A stretch of DNA of 38,952 nucleotides from Pirellulales bacterium (GCA_030751095.1 JASMGX010000008.1:1-38952); one strand, 5' to 3'; shown: positions 9,838 to 20,422, numbered from the stretch's first letter. Translations and numbers: made by a program. The notes: a model not told the origin generated them from the sequence alone.

Positions 9838-10980
9838 ATGCATTTGCGGCTGCTTTTTGCCTGCCTGATTGTCCTCTCACTGCCGCTCGGCGGCTGTCGC
9901 AAAGAGCCGGCAAGCGAACCTGAAAGTACAGTGGTCGGCTTCAATGATGTTCCGGACGAGCAATTACAGGCAATGATCGATGAAGCGCTCCGCTACACGT
10001 TCAATGAGCGGCGATTGAGTCTGGATGTGAATGCCGCATGGCAAATTCTGCATGGGGCACTCCCGTTCGGAACCCACTTTCAGGTTCGAAATGGCGACGA
10101 GGCCGTCTCGGCGATGCAGTGGGTTCTCGATGGCAACCAAATGAAGGGTTGGACGTTGCGTCATGGCACCAAGGATCTTCCGGGGAACCGTCGTGGACTG
10201 AAGATGGTCATGGAACCGGGCACGAAGACCGGTCAGGGACATGAGGACCAATGGCTCGCGGTAATGTCGCAATGTGGTTTTGAAAAAGACCAGAAAATTC
10301 TCTTCCAGGGGCAGGAGTACCAACTGTGGGATGTCGTGCAGCAGTCGATGTCAGACATCTATCCCGGCAAAGAGTGCAGTTGGTCGTTGATTGCTCTGAC
10401 CCGCTATCTGGACGATTTTGACCAGGAGTGGAAATCGTCTGACGGGGAGACCTGGACGCTGGAAAAAGTTCTTCAGATGGAGGCGGACGAGGAGTTGTCG
10501 ATGAGCGCCTGTGGCGGTTCGCACCGGTTGATCGGCATGACCATGGCCCTCGATGCCTATCGCGATCGGGGAGGCGATGTGCAGGGCCCCTGGGAAGATG
10601 CCGAAGAAAAAATTACTGGAGCCATTGAAACGGCCAGCCGCTTTCAGCAACCCGATGGTTCTTTCTCCACAAGTTATTTTTCGAGACCCGGCACTTCGGC
10701 CGATTTAGCCTTACGGATTAATACGACGGGTCACACTCTCGAATTTCTTGCCCTGGCACTTCCGCCGGAGCGGCTCTCCGAACCCTGGGTCGAACAGGCA
10801 GTGACGCAACTCTGTGAACTCTTTAAAAAAACGGAGCCGATCCCCTTGGAGTGCGGCTCTCTGTATCACGCCGCCCACGGACTGATGGAATATCGGGAAC
10901 GGCGGTTCGGCCCATGGCCGTATCCCGTGGCCAAGGAGGCCGGGTCGCAGGATGATCCGCAGAAAGAATCTGGAAAATAG
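9838..10980 (+). CDS. Putative lipoprotein, conserved hypothetical, possibly alpha-toroid-like
   Basis: Start at 9838 gives MHLRLLFACLIVLSLPLGGC lipobox signal; repeated helical segments 'FQQPDGSFSTSYF'. Confidence 0.7.
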   Translation: MHLRLLFACLIVLSLPLGGCRKEPASEPESTVVGFNDVPDEQLQAMIDEALRYTFNERRLSLDVNAAWQILHGALPFGTHFQVRNGDEAVSAMQWVLDGNQMKGWTLRHGTKDLPGNRRGLKMVMEPGTKTGQGHEDQWLAVMSQCGFEKDQKILFQGQEYQLWDVVQQSMSDIYPGKECSWSLIALTRYLDDFDQEWKSSDGETWTLEKVLQMEADEELSMSACGGSHRLIGMTMALDAYRDRGGDVQGPWEDAEEKITGAIETASRFQQPDGSFSTSYFSRPGTSADLALRINTTGHTLEFLALALPPERLSEPWVEQAVTQLCELFKKTEPIPLECGSLYHAAHGLMEYRERRFGPWPYPVAKEAGSQDDPQKESGK

Positions 10981-11012
10981 GTCTTTTTGATTCGCTCGGC
11001 AGTGCCACCGGA

Positions 11013-11534
11013 TTACTTTTCAGAAAGGTCCGTCGGCAGGTCGATGTACGCCTCTGCGATGAGATCTTCTTCCGCAATTTCCAACCGCTCCATAAGATCC
11101 GCAACGATTTGTTGCCCCTCATTGATCGGCTGGCCGCTTCGCATCACAACTTCCAGTTCGATAAACTCTCCCAGGCCCTCGACGCGGTCAAAATGGATGC
11201 GGGTCTGTCCGTGCAGATAGAGGCAGCGCTCCTTGCAAACTTCGCCCGCAAGCGTGAGGGCTTTGGAGAGTACGGCATTGAGGGCATCTGGTACGGCAAC
11301 TTTACTGAGCACATAGTCGGACAGCTTTGCCTGCCGATCATCGGGGCGGAGGTAGTAGATCAACTCGCCGCTACCGTCGCCGAATTCTCGCAGCTTGAGG
11401 CGACCTTGGGGAACATCGTAGAACGTGTCGCGCTGAAGGATCTTTTCACCAGCCTGACCGCAAAGTAGCGCGGCCAGCGATTGCTGGCGGTCAAAATCGT
11501 GTGCCCTGGCTTTGATTTCTACATTTTCCGGCAT
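11013..11534 (-). CDS. CYTH domain protein (class IV adenylate cyclase/thiamine triphosphatase-like)
   Basis: 'MPENVEIKARAHD', 'QRDTFYDVPQGRLKLREFGDGSGELIYYLRPD', 'RIHFDRVEGLGEFIELEVV'; ORF extends to 11957 but the domain starts at 11534. Confidence 0.88.
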   Translation of the reverse strand: MPENVEIKARAHDFDRQQSLAALLCGQAGEKILQRDTFYDVPQGRLKLREFGDGSGELIYYLRPDDRQAKLSDYVLSKVAVPDALNAVLSKALTLAGEVCKERCLYLHGQTRIHFDRVEGLGEFIELEVVMRSGQPINEGQQIVADLMERLEIAEEDLIAEAYIDLPTDLSEK

Positions 11535-11605
11535 CGACACAAATTCGGAATCATCCACTCTTGGGGCTGAAACAATTTGGAGCGGCAGCAATCTGTCATA
11601 GCATA

Positions 11606-11935
11606 TTAATGTGCAGCGGTCTTGGACAGACTCACAACGACGACCCCGGCAATGATCAATCCAAGTCCGATCAGGCCCGGTATGTCCAACGACTGGCCAT
11701 GGACAAAAAATGCCAGCGCTGCAATTAAGACTATGCCCAAACCACTCCAGATGGCGTAGGCAATGCCTGTCGGAATCGTGCCCAAGGTCAGATATAGCAA
11801 AGCAAACGAAATCAAATAGCCAAAAACACAGAGCAACAGGATCGCTGGTTTGTGGGTTGCTTCGGCCTGCTTCATGAGCGTTGTTGCGATCACCTCGAAA
11901 ATAATGGCCACGGCAAGATAAAGGTAACTGATCAT
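11606..11935 (-). CDS. Small multidrug resistance (SMR) family efflux protein
   Basis: 109 aa, 4 TM; 'YLYLAVAIIFEVIATTLMKQAEATH', 'PTGIAYAIWSGLGIVLIA'. Confidence 0.93.
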   Translation of the reverse strand: MISYLYLAVAIIFEVIATTLMKQAEATHKPAILLLCVFGYLISFALLYLTLGTIPTGIAYAIWSGLGIVLIAALAFFVHGQSLDIPGLIGLGLIIAGVVVVSLSKTAAH

Positions 11936-12005
11936 TGTGCAAACACTTCACCGGCACGATTTTCCGGTGCCCTATTTAAAACGCAGTAACCCTGCAAAAA
12001 AGCAA

Positions 12006-12584
12006 CTACTGCTGGCCTAGCGAAAATGGTTTTTCCTCTGCAACATTTCCGTCAAAAGCGGCCCGCAATCGCTGAGCTTCTGCTGCGACAGTCTTGTCGG
12101 GTCCCACCAATTTCAGATAGTAGACTCCCTCACGGCCCTCTAATATCACGGCCAACACACGACTTCCGGGCACCTCCTTGGTCCTACCCGCAATCGGAGG
12201 ACCAATCGCCTTCTTATACGTTCCACTGATATCCGCCAGCGCATATCGTCCTTCCTTGGTCTTTCCATGAAAAAGGGAAACCTCTCTGTTTGCGGGGGTA
12301 AATTGGCCAATCCACCGCTCAATATTCTGCTTGAGAGAACCACCTCCAGGAAAACTGAACACCGCCAGTTCTGCATCCTCCTGATCGGCTCCACTAGCTG
12401 GAACACGAAACTGCAACAATCGCATTCGTGAACTGGGGGCCTCTTTTTTCCACGACGTGGGAATATGCAGGATGAGTTTTCCTACCTTTACATCCTCTGT
12501 TCCCGCAGAGGCGGCAGTTGTGAGAAGACCTCCGCTGAGCAGACATGTCATCGCAATGGTGAACGCAATAATCCGACTTGGCAT
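12006..12584 (-). CDS. Secreted conserved hypothetical protein
   Basis: Start at 12584 gives MPSRIIAFTIAMTCLLSGGLLTTAASAG signal peptide; ORF opens at 12695. Confidence 0.7.
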   Translation of the reverse strand: MPSRIIAFTIAMTCLLSGGLLTTAASAGTEDVKVGKLILHIPTSWKKEAPSSRMRLLQFRVPASGADQEDAELAVFSFPGGGSLKQNIERWIGQFTPANREVSLFHGKTKEGRYALADISGTYKKAIGPPIAGRTKEVPGSRVLAVILEGREGVYYLKLVGPDKTVAAEAQRLRAAFDGNVAEEKPFSLGQQ

Positions 12585-12753
12585 GATCGACGACTCCTGA
12601 GAAAAAGACTGGGATAGACTGGCCGCAACAGACAGCGACAAAGACCGAACAATGGCGCCACCTGCATAGATGCGGTTATAATAACACGACCCCATGGTAC
12701 CGCCAGATGGAGCAGACCGGCCGGCCCCGATCGCCAGTCGCGGCTATCGCCTT

Positions 12754-13164
12754 TTAGGCGCCCTTGCCCTTCTTTTTTTTCGCTTGTTTGGCAGCAGCCT
12801 TGGCCTGTTTTGCGGCAGCCTTGGCCTGTTTCTTCTCCGTCTGTTCCTGTTTCTTTTGCTCCTTAGCCTCCTGCTTTGCCCTCTTTTTTTCCTCCTTGGT
12901 CTCAGCCTCCGCTACGACCGCCTCGTCCGCAAACTCGTCGTCTTCTATCTCACCAGAAAAGGTATCTTCTAGCTCATCATTCTCCTCCTCATCATCATCC
13001 TCATCCCGGGCGGCACGATGATCGCAGATCGCGCCAATAATAACCATGAGAATACATGCTCCAATTAATGCAAAAAAGAAATTCGGAACGGAAAAAATCC
13101 CGCCGGAGGAAGGCTTCTCGGCGCTGGCCTGTGCCAACAGAAACAAGGTGTCGAACAAGGACAT
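12754..13164 (-). CDS. Single-TM protein with acidic linker and Lys/Ala/Gln-rich basic tail
   Basis: MSLFDT start at 13164; TM 'FFFALIGACILMVIIGAIC', then DEDDDEEENDE, then KQAKAAAKQAKAAAKQAKKKKGKGA. Confidence 0.65.
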   Translation of the reverse strand: MSLFDTLFLLAQASAEKPSSGGIFSVPNFFFALIGACILMVIIGAICDHRAARDEDDDEEENDELEDTFSGEIEDDEFADEAVVAEAETKEEKKRAKQEAKEQKKQEQTEKKQAKAAAKQAKAAAKQAKKKKGKGA

Positions 13165-13401
13165 GGGGACAATCTCAGGGCTCAGAAAACATCCACAGAA
13201 AATTGGTCGCCCTATTCTATCAAAAGTCACTCCCACCTACAGAGGCACCCAATATCAAAATATTCTTGCTCTTTAGGTGTGCTCCGGATGCATCTGCCGA
13301 TCCGACGGTTGCGACTCAGACAAATCGGAATAGAATGATCCGAGAACTGAGTTGTTTGAAGTGTATTGAGATCGCATTCTTCCCCAATTTTGGATCCAAC
13401 C

Positions 13402-14004
13402 ATGACCGAACGCGAACGCTGGATTGTCTATCCGCTTCTATTTCTTGCAATCAGTATCTCGTTGAAAGACAAATTTACGCCTCCGCCCAAAACACTTAAA
13501 GTCGACAGACTGGAAGCAGAGCAGATCAAGACCTCCTTACTTCTGGGAGCTCGGGCAAGCATCAATGAACTGCATGCGCCTTTGATCCATACCTATCAGA
13601 TTCAAGTAGAGGATTTACAAAGCAACCCGAAAATTGTACTTCGCAGCTTTACTCCATCCAACACAGACCAAGATCCGAATCAGAAAACGGTTGGCGGTAT
13701 CGATTTGTTCGGTACCGAGAGTCAGATTCTGGTAGGTCTTGGCGGAAATGTCGGGGGAGGCTATGTGGTCACACGACCCACAGATGACCCGAAGGACTTT
13801 GTTGCGTTTGGTTACGATCAACGCGGATCGGGACTTTTTTGGCTTGACAAACAGGGCCAACCGAAAGGTTTTTTCAGACCCAGAAAAGAAACGCCTCCGC
13901 AAACTCAGCCCACAGGCACCGTGGAAAACGACACCGTGGAAAATGACAGCGTGGAAAATGACACCGTGGAAAATGACACCGTGGAAAACGGCTCGGACGA
14001 ATAG
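13402..14004 (+). CDS. Hypothetical membrane-anchored protein with C-terminal VENDT repeats
   Basis: Start at 13402 (MTERERWIVYPLLFLAISIS); C-terminus VENDTVENDSVENDTVENDTVENGSDE. Confidence 0.6.
   Translation: MTERERWIVYPLLFLAISISLKDKFTPPPKTLKVDRLEAEQIKTSLLLGARASINELHAPLIHTYQIQVEDLQSNPKIVLRSFTPSNTDQDPNQKTVGGIDLFGTESQILVGLGGNVGGGYVVTRPTDDPKDFVAFGYDQRGSGLFWLDKQGQPKGFFRPRKETPPQTQPTGTVENDTVENDSVENDTVENDTVENGSDE
13921..13995 (+). repeat. 15-bp in-frame tandem repeat encoding VENDT, about 4.7 copies
   Basis: GTGGAAAAYGACASC units at 13921, 13936, 13951, 13966 and a partial unit from 13981. Confidence 0.93.
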
Positions 14005-14082
14005 GCAGAACAACAAGCTGCGCCGGACGACGAAAAATAAAATCGACCGCAACAGCATAGAGATCGACAGAAAGACGCCCAC

Positions 14083-15297
14083 TCAATAGTCGCGGGGATT
14101 CACCCGGGCCTGCACTCGCAGAGGCAGTCCCTGGAGCCGCAAAAAGCCTGCGGCATCATCCTGATTGTAGGAACCGCCACCCTCCATACTGGCAATCGCC
14201 TCGTCATACAGACTGTTGGGGCTTTCGCGGCCCTCGATCAGGATGTTGCCCTTGTAGAGTTTGAGCCGGACTTCACCACTCACTGGCTGCTGGGCCTCTT
14301 CGATGAACTTCATCAAGGCGTCCATCTTGCGGCAGTACCAGAAACCGTAGTAGACCATCTCCGCAACCTCAGGCGAGAGCCGATCCCGAAGATGGGCCAG
14401 ATCGCGATCGAGCGTGAGTTGTTCGAGCTGGCGGTGGGCCTCGTACAGCAATGTCATCCCGGGAGCTTCGTAGACGCCTCGGCTTTTCATACCTACAAAG
14501 CGGTTCTCGACGATGTCGATCCGCCCCACACCATGCCGCCCCCCTATTTGATTTAACTGTTGGACCACTTCTAAAGGGGAACATCGCTCACCGTTGACGG
14601 CAACCGGCATACCCGCTTCAAATTCAATGGAGAGTGGCTCCGGCTCATCGGGAGCCGCCAGCGGCGAAACGGTCATCCCAAAATCGACAACATCGAGACC
14701 ACACGTTGCCGGGTCCTCCAAGCAACCCGCCTCGTAACTGATGTGCAAACAATTCTCGTCGCTGCTGTAGGGTTTCTCCACCGATGCCTTGACCGGAATG
14801 TTCTTCGCCTGGCAATAATCGATCATCTCGGTGCGGCCTGGAAATTGGCTGCGAAACTCTTCCATACGCCACGGTGCAATCAATTCGATGTCCGGATCGA
14901 GCGCTTCTGCCGCCAACTGGAAGCGGCACTGGTCGTTGCCTTTGCCTGTCGCGCCATGTGCAAAGGCCCGTGCACCCACCTCCCGCGCCACCTGCAGACA
15001 GACTTTGGAAATCAGCGGCCGGGCAATCGAGGTCCCCAACAGATATATCCCTTCATATCGGGCCTGCCACTTGAGGACAGGAAACGCAAAGTCGCGACAG
15101 ACCTCTTCGCGAACATCGATCAAACGCGAAGAGGCCGCCCCATGAACTCGCGCCTTTTCAAGAATCGCTTCCCGATCTTCGCAGGGCTGCCCGAGGTCCA
15201 CATAGACACAATGGACTTCATACCCCTTGTCAATCAACCAACCGAGGATCACAGAGGTATCAAGCCCTCCCGAATATGCCAACACGCAGCTTGCCAT
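14083..15297 (-). CDS. argG: Argininosuccinate synthase
   Basis: 404 aa; 'VLAYSGGLDTSVILGWL', 'FAHGATGKGNDQCRFQL', 'SRGVYEAPGMTLLYEAH'. Confidence 0.97.
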   Translation of the reverse strand: MASCVLAYSGGLDTSVILGWLIDKGYEVHCVYVDLGQPCEDREAILEKARVHGAASSRLIDVREEVCRDFAFPVLKWQARYEGIYLLGTSIARPLISKVCLQVAREVGARAFAHGATGKGNDQCRFQLAAEALDPDIELIAPWRMEEFRSQFPGRTEMIDYCQAKNIPVKASVEKPYSSDENCLHISYEAGCLEDPATCGLDVVDFGMTVSPLAAPDEPEPLSIEFEAGMPVAVNGERCSPLEVVQQLNQIGGRHGVGRIDIVENRFVGMKSRGVYEAPGMTLLYEAHRQLEQLTLDRDLAHLRDRLSPEVAEMVYYGFWYCRKMDALMKFIEEAQQPVSGEVRLKLYKGNILIEGRESPNSLYDEAIASMEGGGSYNQDDAAGFLRLQGLPLRVQARVNPRDY

Positions 15298-15464
15298 CGC
15301 AATCCATCCCCTCTACGAACAAAAGAATCTTATCGACAACGTGCAATTTCGTGCAATTTTGATTTTCCCTTGCTCGGATGGCAAGGTACTTCAAAGCCAC
15401 CGCTTCTTTACAATCCAGCCCCTACCCACACAACCAGATGCCACCGAGCAACAAAGAGAGACAT

Positions 15465-16553
15465 CTAAAGATGTTCCGTCCAGCCCTTCTCCTCGATCAA
15501 TTGAACCAGCTTGCGAATCGATTCCTCATCGTTGCGATTGGCGACCAGTGTCGCGTCCGGTGTATGCACTACGATACAGTCCGATAGGCCCAAAGTCACC
15601 AGCAGGTGGTCGCCACGGCCCCGCACGATCGAACCGGTCGTATTGAGACCGAGGTGACGGGCATCAATCGTATTTCCCTCCTCATCTTCCCCCCGTAAAC
15701 GGCTCAGCGCGGTCCAGTTTCCGACATCATCCCAATCAAAGGGGGCCTCAAGCACGACAATATCCGTGGCATGTTCCATCACCGCGTAATCGATCGAGAC
15801 ACCGTCAATGGCTGAAAACTCTTGCCGGAAGACATCCTCAAAATCCTCAGACTCCCAGTGCTCCGTAATCGTACGAAGATGGCCGAGCATCTCCGGTTCG
15901 CGCTCTGCAAGTTCCTCGAGTATTGTGGCGGCTTTCCAGACAAAAATTCCCGAATTCCAATAGAACGTCCCTGCATCGAGATACGACTGGGCCACATCCG
16001 CCTTTGGCTTTTCGCGAAATTGTTTGACCCGGTACGCGCAAAGGTCATCCGTCTGCTCGGATTGCTCTAGCGGCTCATCGCGCTCGATGTAACCGAACGT
16101 TTCAGCCGGATAGGTTGGCCGGATACCAAACGTTACAATCCGCCCGGGCATTGCATCGACAAGTGCCGCTGCCTGTGCCACAGCCTGTCCAAAGGCTGCG
16201 GTTTGCTTGATGACATGATCGGCCGGCATGACAACCATCGTGGCATCCGGATCGGTGCGACTGCAAAGGAGTGCCGCCAAGCCAATACAGGGTGCTGTGT
16301 CTCGTCGACAGGGTTCACCAATGATCGATGTTCTCGACAATTCCGGAAGCTGCTCTGCTATTTTTTCGACCAATCTCTCACCTGTTACGATCAGAATCTG
16401 TTCGAAAGATACCAACCCTTCAAGGCGATCACATGTCGCCTGGATCATCGATCGGTTTCCTGCAATGGTAATCAACTGTTTGGGAAAATCTGCGCGACTC
16501 TCAGGCCAGAACCGCGTGCCGGCGCCACCGGCCATAATGACTGCGTGAATCAT
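15465..16553 (-). CDS. manC: Mannose-1-phosphate guanylyltransferase
   Basis: 'HAVIMAGGAGTRFWPESRADFPKQL', 'VVMPADHVI', 'FREKPKADVAQSYLDAGTFYWNSGIFVW', 'DWDDVGNW'. Confidence 0.92.
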   Translation of the reverse strand: MIHAVIMAGGAGTRFWPESRADFPKQLITIAGNRSMIQATCDRLEGLVSFEQILIVTGERLVEKIAEQLPELSRTSIIGEPCRRDTAPCIGLAALLCSRTDPDATMVVMPADHVIKQTAAFGQAVAQAAALVDAMPGRIVTFGIRPTYPAETFGYIERDEPLEQSEQTDDLCAYRVKQFREKPKADVAQSYLDAGTFYWNSGIFVWKAATILEELAEREPEMLGHLRTITEHWESEDFEDVFRQEFSAIDGVSIDYAVMEHATDIVVLEAPFDWDDVGNWTALSRLRGEDEEGNTIDARHLGLNTTGSIVRGRGDHLLVTLGLSDCIVVHTPDATLVANRNDEESIRKLVQLIEEKGWTEHL

Positions 16554-16633
16554 GAAATAATCCGAACTGGAGGGTGTTTACGATTGGCAACAGCTACATT
16601 CATACAAAACGACATCCCCGATACCAATGCGTT

Positions 16634-18070
16634 TTATCTGAAATACGTTTCTTCAACAATCGATGTGCCAGGAGTGATTTTTCCTCGGAGTTGGTCGACG
16701 GTCATTGCAAAGAGAGGGCTAATTTCAACGCGACACCCATTCTCCACCTGCACCCCTGCCTCGCGAAGCATGCTGCGGTGCAAGTCCATCATCTGATGGT
16801 GGACATGCTCGACAGTATCGGTAGCCGCACCAGATGCATTTTTCAGCGGTGCAAAGGCAACCGCCGGATCGACTTCAACCGACAGCGAACATTTCGCATG
16901 CGGCAGCAGATCAAAGATAAAGCGCTCGTACTTGATTGCATTTGGCTCGGCGGGATCGACATGCTGACCCGCCGGATCTACGAAGGGCACTTTCTTCCGG
17001 GCACAGTGGGTGGGCAAGGCGTTGTGTAATTTTGTCATCCGAGACAAAAACCCGACATCCAACACATGGACTGCGATGCTACCGGCCCAAAATTTTAGAG
17101 AGCCATCACCATTGCGCACTTTTGCGATATCTGCCGGCAGATCGCTGTACTCGATAATCCGTGTCACTCCATCCACCTGGACAACGTTCCCCACCCTCTC
17201 TTCCGGGTCCTGTTTGGCAATCACCTGCAATGTATATTCACTGTTTGCCAAAATATGACAACCGATCATGTATGCATCACAGACTGTCGCAATCGGATTA
17301 TCCACCTGAAAATAAAACAAATGCTCAATCCCCCTCTGCTGCATGTCCGCAAGAGCACCAGAGCGATCGAGCGCCGCCAGCATTCCTCCATGGCCATCGG
17401 GACTGAGAAAGAGTGAACCGCGGTCACTCAACAACAGCTTGCCCGTTGAGGCATCGACTGCCGGCAATGTCCCCTGACAAAAAACGGTCACATCTTCCTC
17501 AGCAAGACCGAACCATCGATTTGTCTTGAGATAGTCCACCGTCTCCTCATGGGTAGCCGGACTGGTCATTAAATAGATCGGGATAGCGGTACCGGAGCGC
17601 ATACCGGTTGCCAGGATTTTTGCAAACAGAATTTCAAATAAGCTTGCATCCGAGATGGGACCGACAGGATACATCCCCTTGGGATGATCGAATCCCAACC
17701 GGGACCCCTGTCCTCCAGCAACCAGTGCGACACCAACCTTTCCTTCAGCAAGTGCTCGTTCACCGAGCGGGCGGGCTTGCTCACTGGTGTACGGTGGATC
17801 GTTGCTATCGATGCGAACGGCCAAAGGAGGCATTGCCCGCTGAGCCAGTTTTCTCAGGTTCTCTTGGGCCTTGCTTCGTTCGAACATTGCCTCCATCTCT
17901 GGGAAGTCAATCTCCTGAATCTGCGCTGCCAAATTCGCTTGCTGGACACCGCTGAGTTTGTCCCAAAAGGCAAGCAGATGTTCCTGAGAAAAAGCTCTCA
18001 GTTGCAAAAGCAATTCGTCCCTCATGGCCAAATCCCCGGACGCGGACAATGCTTCACCCACCTCGAACAA
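16634..18070 (-). CDS. UDPGP-family UDP-sugar (UDP-N-acetylglucosamine/UDP-glucose) pyrophosphorylase, eukaryote-type UAP1-like
   Basis: 478 aa; 'VALVAGGQGSRLGFDHPKGMYPVGP', 'YFQVDNPIATVCDAYMIG', 'VVQVDGVTRIIEYSDLP'. Confidence 0.88.
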   Translation of the reverse strand: MFEVGEALSASGDLAMRDELLLQLRAFSQEHLLAFWDKLSGVQQANLAAQIQEIDFPEMEAMFERSKAQENLRKLAQRAMPPLAVRIDSNDPPYTSEQARPLGERALAEGKVGVALVAGGQGSRLGFDHPKGMYPVGPISDASLFEILFAKILATGMRSGTAIPIYLMTSPATHEETVDYLKTNRWFGLAEEDVTVFCQGTLPAVDASTGKLLLSDRGSLFLSPDGHGGMLAALDRSGALADMQQRGIEHLFYFQVDNPIATVCDAYMIGCHILANSEYTLQVIAKQDPEERVGNVVQVDGVTRIIEYSDLPADIAKVRNGDGSLKFWAGSIAVHVLDVGFLSRMTKLHNALPTHCARKKVPFVDPAGQHVDPAEPNAIKYERFIFDLLPHAKCSLSVEVDPAVAFAPLKNASGAATDTVEHVHHQMMDLHRSMLREAGVQVENGCRVEISPLFAMTVDQLRGKITPGTSIVEETYFR

Positions 18071-18108
18071 AAAGAAAAGCGAGATAACACAACAGCGGGA
18101 ACAACAGA

Positions 18109-18135
18109 AACATTGTCAAGTACGTAAACAATGTT
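18109..18135. repeat. Inverted repeat AACATTGT-N11-ACAATGTT
   Basis: Perfect 8-bp arms upstream of the UDPGP-family gene. Confidence 0.5.
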
Positions 18136-18267
18136 GTCCACTTCTTTCGGGGCCAACGAGCCATGATTTCGATTGGGGGAAGAGGCAGTAAATAACCGGC
18201 AGAAGTGGACCATTATCACGTGCTGTTGGCCAGATGCAATAGCGTGGGGCAATCCGTCAATCCGATG

Positions 18268-19101
18268 TCAATCCGAAATGGCCGAAAATTCAACCATTGT
18301 CTGCACAGGTTGGGTATAGGTTTTGGAAAGACGGATTTCCAAACGGGCACCATAGGGCAATATCTGCATGGTCTTGAGAGTCGCATCAGGACCGTCGATT
18401 TGCTCGGCGTGCAACTGTGGAGTTACCGCAAATGGTGGACAGAACGCGAGATGGATCGACTCGGTCCGCTGCCCCAATTGAAAGTGTGATCGGACCTGCC
18501 CACGGCAAATATCCCCCTCCTGCTCATCACATGTCCGCTCGATCCGATGGCGCACCCCCTCAGGAAGCGATGACGATTCGAGGCTGACGGCGGGCTCCCT
18601 CTTTATCGCAATCCGCTTGGGACCTGCATATAGCGGGTGCCACGATTTCTGTCCTCTGCCTCGGTGCTGTCGAACAACCCGCCTCAACCAGTATCCTTCT
18701 TCCACAGTAAGAAGTGCCACCATAGCCCAGATGCCATACAAGGAACTACCGGGCAAAGCAACCGCGATTGCCGATGCAACGAGACCAACAAGCAGGAGCA
18801 ACTGAAAGACCCAGATCCAAACCGGTTTACCCCGCCAACGCACCATCGCTCCGCGATGCACTAGGGCGGCAAGAAACGCCAGCAAGGCCCCAACTCCAAC
18901 CAACTCGACAGAGGTTAAGGGGATTTTCAGACCACCATCGAATCGCCTCACGAGCAAAAGCAACGCAAAGGCAAGCAGCAGAAAACCACTGCATAGGCTC
19001 AACACGCTCATCCACGTCCGAGCGAACCGGGCCATCGCCAAGGGGCGCAAGCTGCCACTTCCTTCGATTGTGACCGCCGTGGCCACTGCACGTGCATCCA
19101 T
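18268..19101 (-). CDS. Hypothetical membrane protein
   Basis: 277 aa with several TM segments; no family recognised. Confidence 0.55.
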   Translation of the reverse strand: MDARAVATAVTIEGSGSLRPLAMARFARTWMSVLSLCSGFLLLAFALLLLVRRFDGGLKIPLTSVELVGVGALLAFLAALVHRGAMVRWRGKPVWIWVFQLLLLVGLVASAIAVALPGSSLYGIWAMVALLTVEEGYWLRRVVRQHRGRGQKSWHPLYAGPKRIAIKREPAVSLESSSLPEGVRHRIERTCDEQEGDICRGQVRSHFQLGQRTESIHLAFCPPFAVTPQLHAEQIDGPDATLKTMQILPYGARLEIRLSKTYTQPVQTMVEFSAISD

Positions 19102-19129
19102 GCCCGTCTCCGAAATTCTACCTGCGCAC

Positions 19130-20317
19130 TTAGTTAGTGGTCGCTCCAGCCACCCTCGCTGCTTCGGCGAGTTCTTCTGCCCGGTCGGTCCGCTCCCAGG
19201 TCAGTTCCGGTTCCGAGCGCCCGAAATGTCCCCCGGCCGTCGTCTGACGATAAATGGGACGTCGCAGATCAAGATACTCAATAATTCCTCGGGGTGTCAG
19301 TTCAAAACATTCCCGGATCAATTCGCAAAGCCGGGAATCATCGACCCGACCCGTTCCCTGTGTATCGACATGCACGCTGACCGGTTCGGCGACGCCAATC
19401 GCATAGGCAAGCTGCACCTCACAGCGGTCCGCCAAATTTGCTGCGACAATATTCTTCGCGACGTGGCGCGCCATGTAGGCGGCACTGCGATCGACCTTCG
19501 TGGGATCTTTTCCACTAAAGGCTCCACCCCCGTGGCGACCCCAACCGCCGTAAGTATCCACAATAATTTTGCGTCCCGTCAGACCACAATCGCCATGCGG
19601 GCCACCAATCACAAAACGCCCCGTCGGATTAATGTGGTAGGTAATATCACCTTTATCCAATTCAGCCGGTAATATTGGCTTAACAATCTTCTCGATCACA
19701 AAATCGTGGATGTCTTCATTGCTCACTTTGTCAGAATGTTGCGTCGAAACGACAATCGTATCGATCCTTTTAGGTCTGTTTCCCTCATACTCCACTGTGA
19801 CCTGACTTTTACTGTCGGGACGCAGCCAATCAACTTCACCCTGCTGACGGGCTTCTGTGAGTCGGTCGAGTATCCGGTGCGAGAGCGCAATCGGCAGGGG
19901 CATCAGTTCAGGTGTATCATCGCAGGCAAAACCAAACATGAGCCCCTGATCGCCAGCGCCAACGTCTTTGCCGGCATCGGAATCCGCATTAACACCCTGT
20001 GCGATATCCGCACTTTGCGCGTCGATCTTCTTGACAAACTGACAGGTATCCGCGTTAAAACCGAGTTCCTCGTCGGTATAGCCAACTTCCCGAATCACAT
20101 TACGAACAACGTCTTCGTAATCGATGTCTGCTTTGGTTGTAATCTCACCAGCGATGACTACAAATCCAGTTGTCACCATTGTTTCACACGCCACTCGTGA
20201 ATGAGGGTCCTGTTCAAACAGGGCATCAAGAATGCCGTCCGAAATACGATCTGCCAATTTATCGGGATGCCCCATACTGACCGACTCACTGGTAAAGAAA
20301 TATTTTCCCTCTGCCAT
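19130..20317 (-). CDS. metK: S-adenosylmethionine synthetase
   Basis: [31 protein letters not shown]..., '[12 protein letters not shown]', '[18 protein letters not shown]'; preceded by GGGAGGATCTACG SD; ORF opens at 20584 but start is 20317. Confidence 0.97.
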   Translation of the reverse strand: MAEGKYFFTSESVSMGHPDKLADRISDGILDALFEQDPHSRVACETMVTTGFVVIAGEITTKADIDYEDVVRNVIREVGYTDEELGFNADTCQFVKKIDAQSADIAQGVNADSDAGKDVGAGDQGLMFGFACDDTPELMPLPIALSHRILDRLTEARQQGEVDWLRPDSKSQVTVEYEGNRPKRIDTIVVSTQHSDKVSNEDIHDFVIEKIVKPILPAELDKGDITYHINPTGRFVIGGPHGDCGLTGRKIIVDTYGGWGRHGGGAFSGKDPTKVDRSAAYMARHVAKNIVAANLADRCEVQLAYAIGVAEPVSVHVDTQGTGRVDDSRLCELIRECFELTPRGIIEYLDLRRPIYRQTTAGGHFGRSEPELTWERTDRAEELAEAARVAGATTN

Positions 20318-20392
20318 CGTAGATCCTCCCGTACGGCCTGTGGACTGCCTGTTGGATTTTGTGTCATGAACGGATTTTAATTGCGTGTGCAA

Positions 20393-20422
20393 ATTGTAAC
20401 ACAGGGTGAGTCGCACCGACAA
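20393..20422 (-). promoter_or_regulatory. Candidate sigma70-type promoter of metK (TTGTCG-N18-TACAAT)
   Basis: -35-like TTGTCG and -10-like TACAAT on the minus strand about 75 nt before the metK ATG. Confidence 0.35.

Noticed and set aside
11535-11957. N-terminal extension of the CYTH ORF
   Set aside because: The extension overlaps the SMR gene in another frame; the CYTH domain begins at the ATG at 11534.
13615-14082. 155-aa minus-strand ORF with repeated 'HGVIF'
   Set aside because: Antisense translation of the VENDT coding repeat; no independent coding support.
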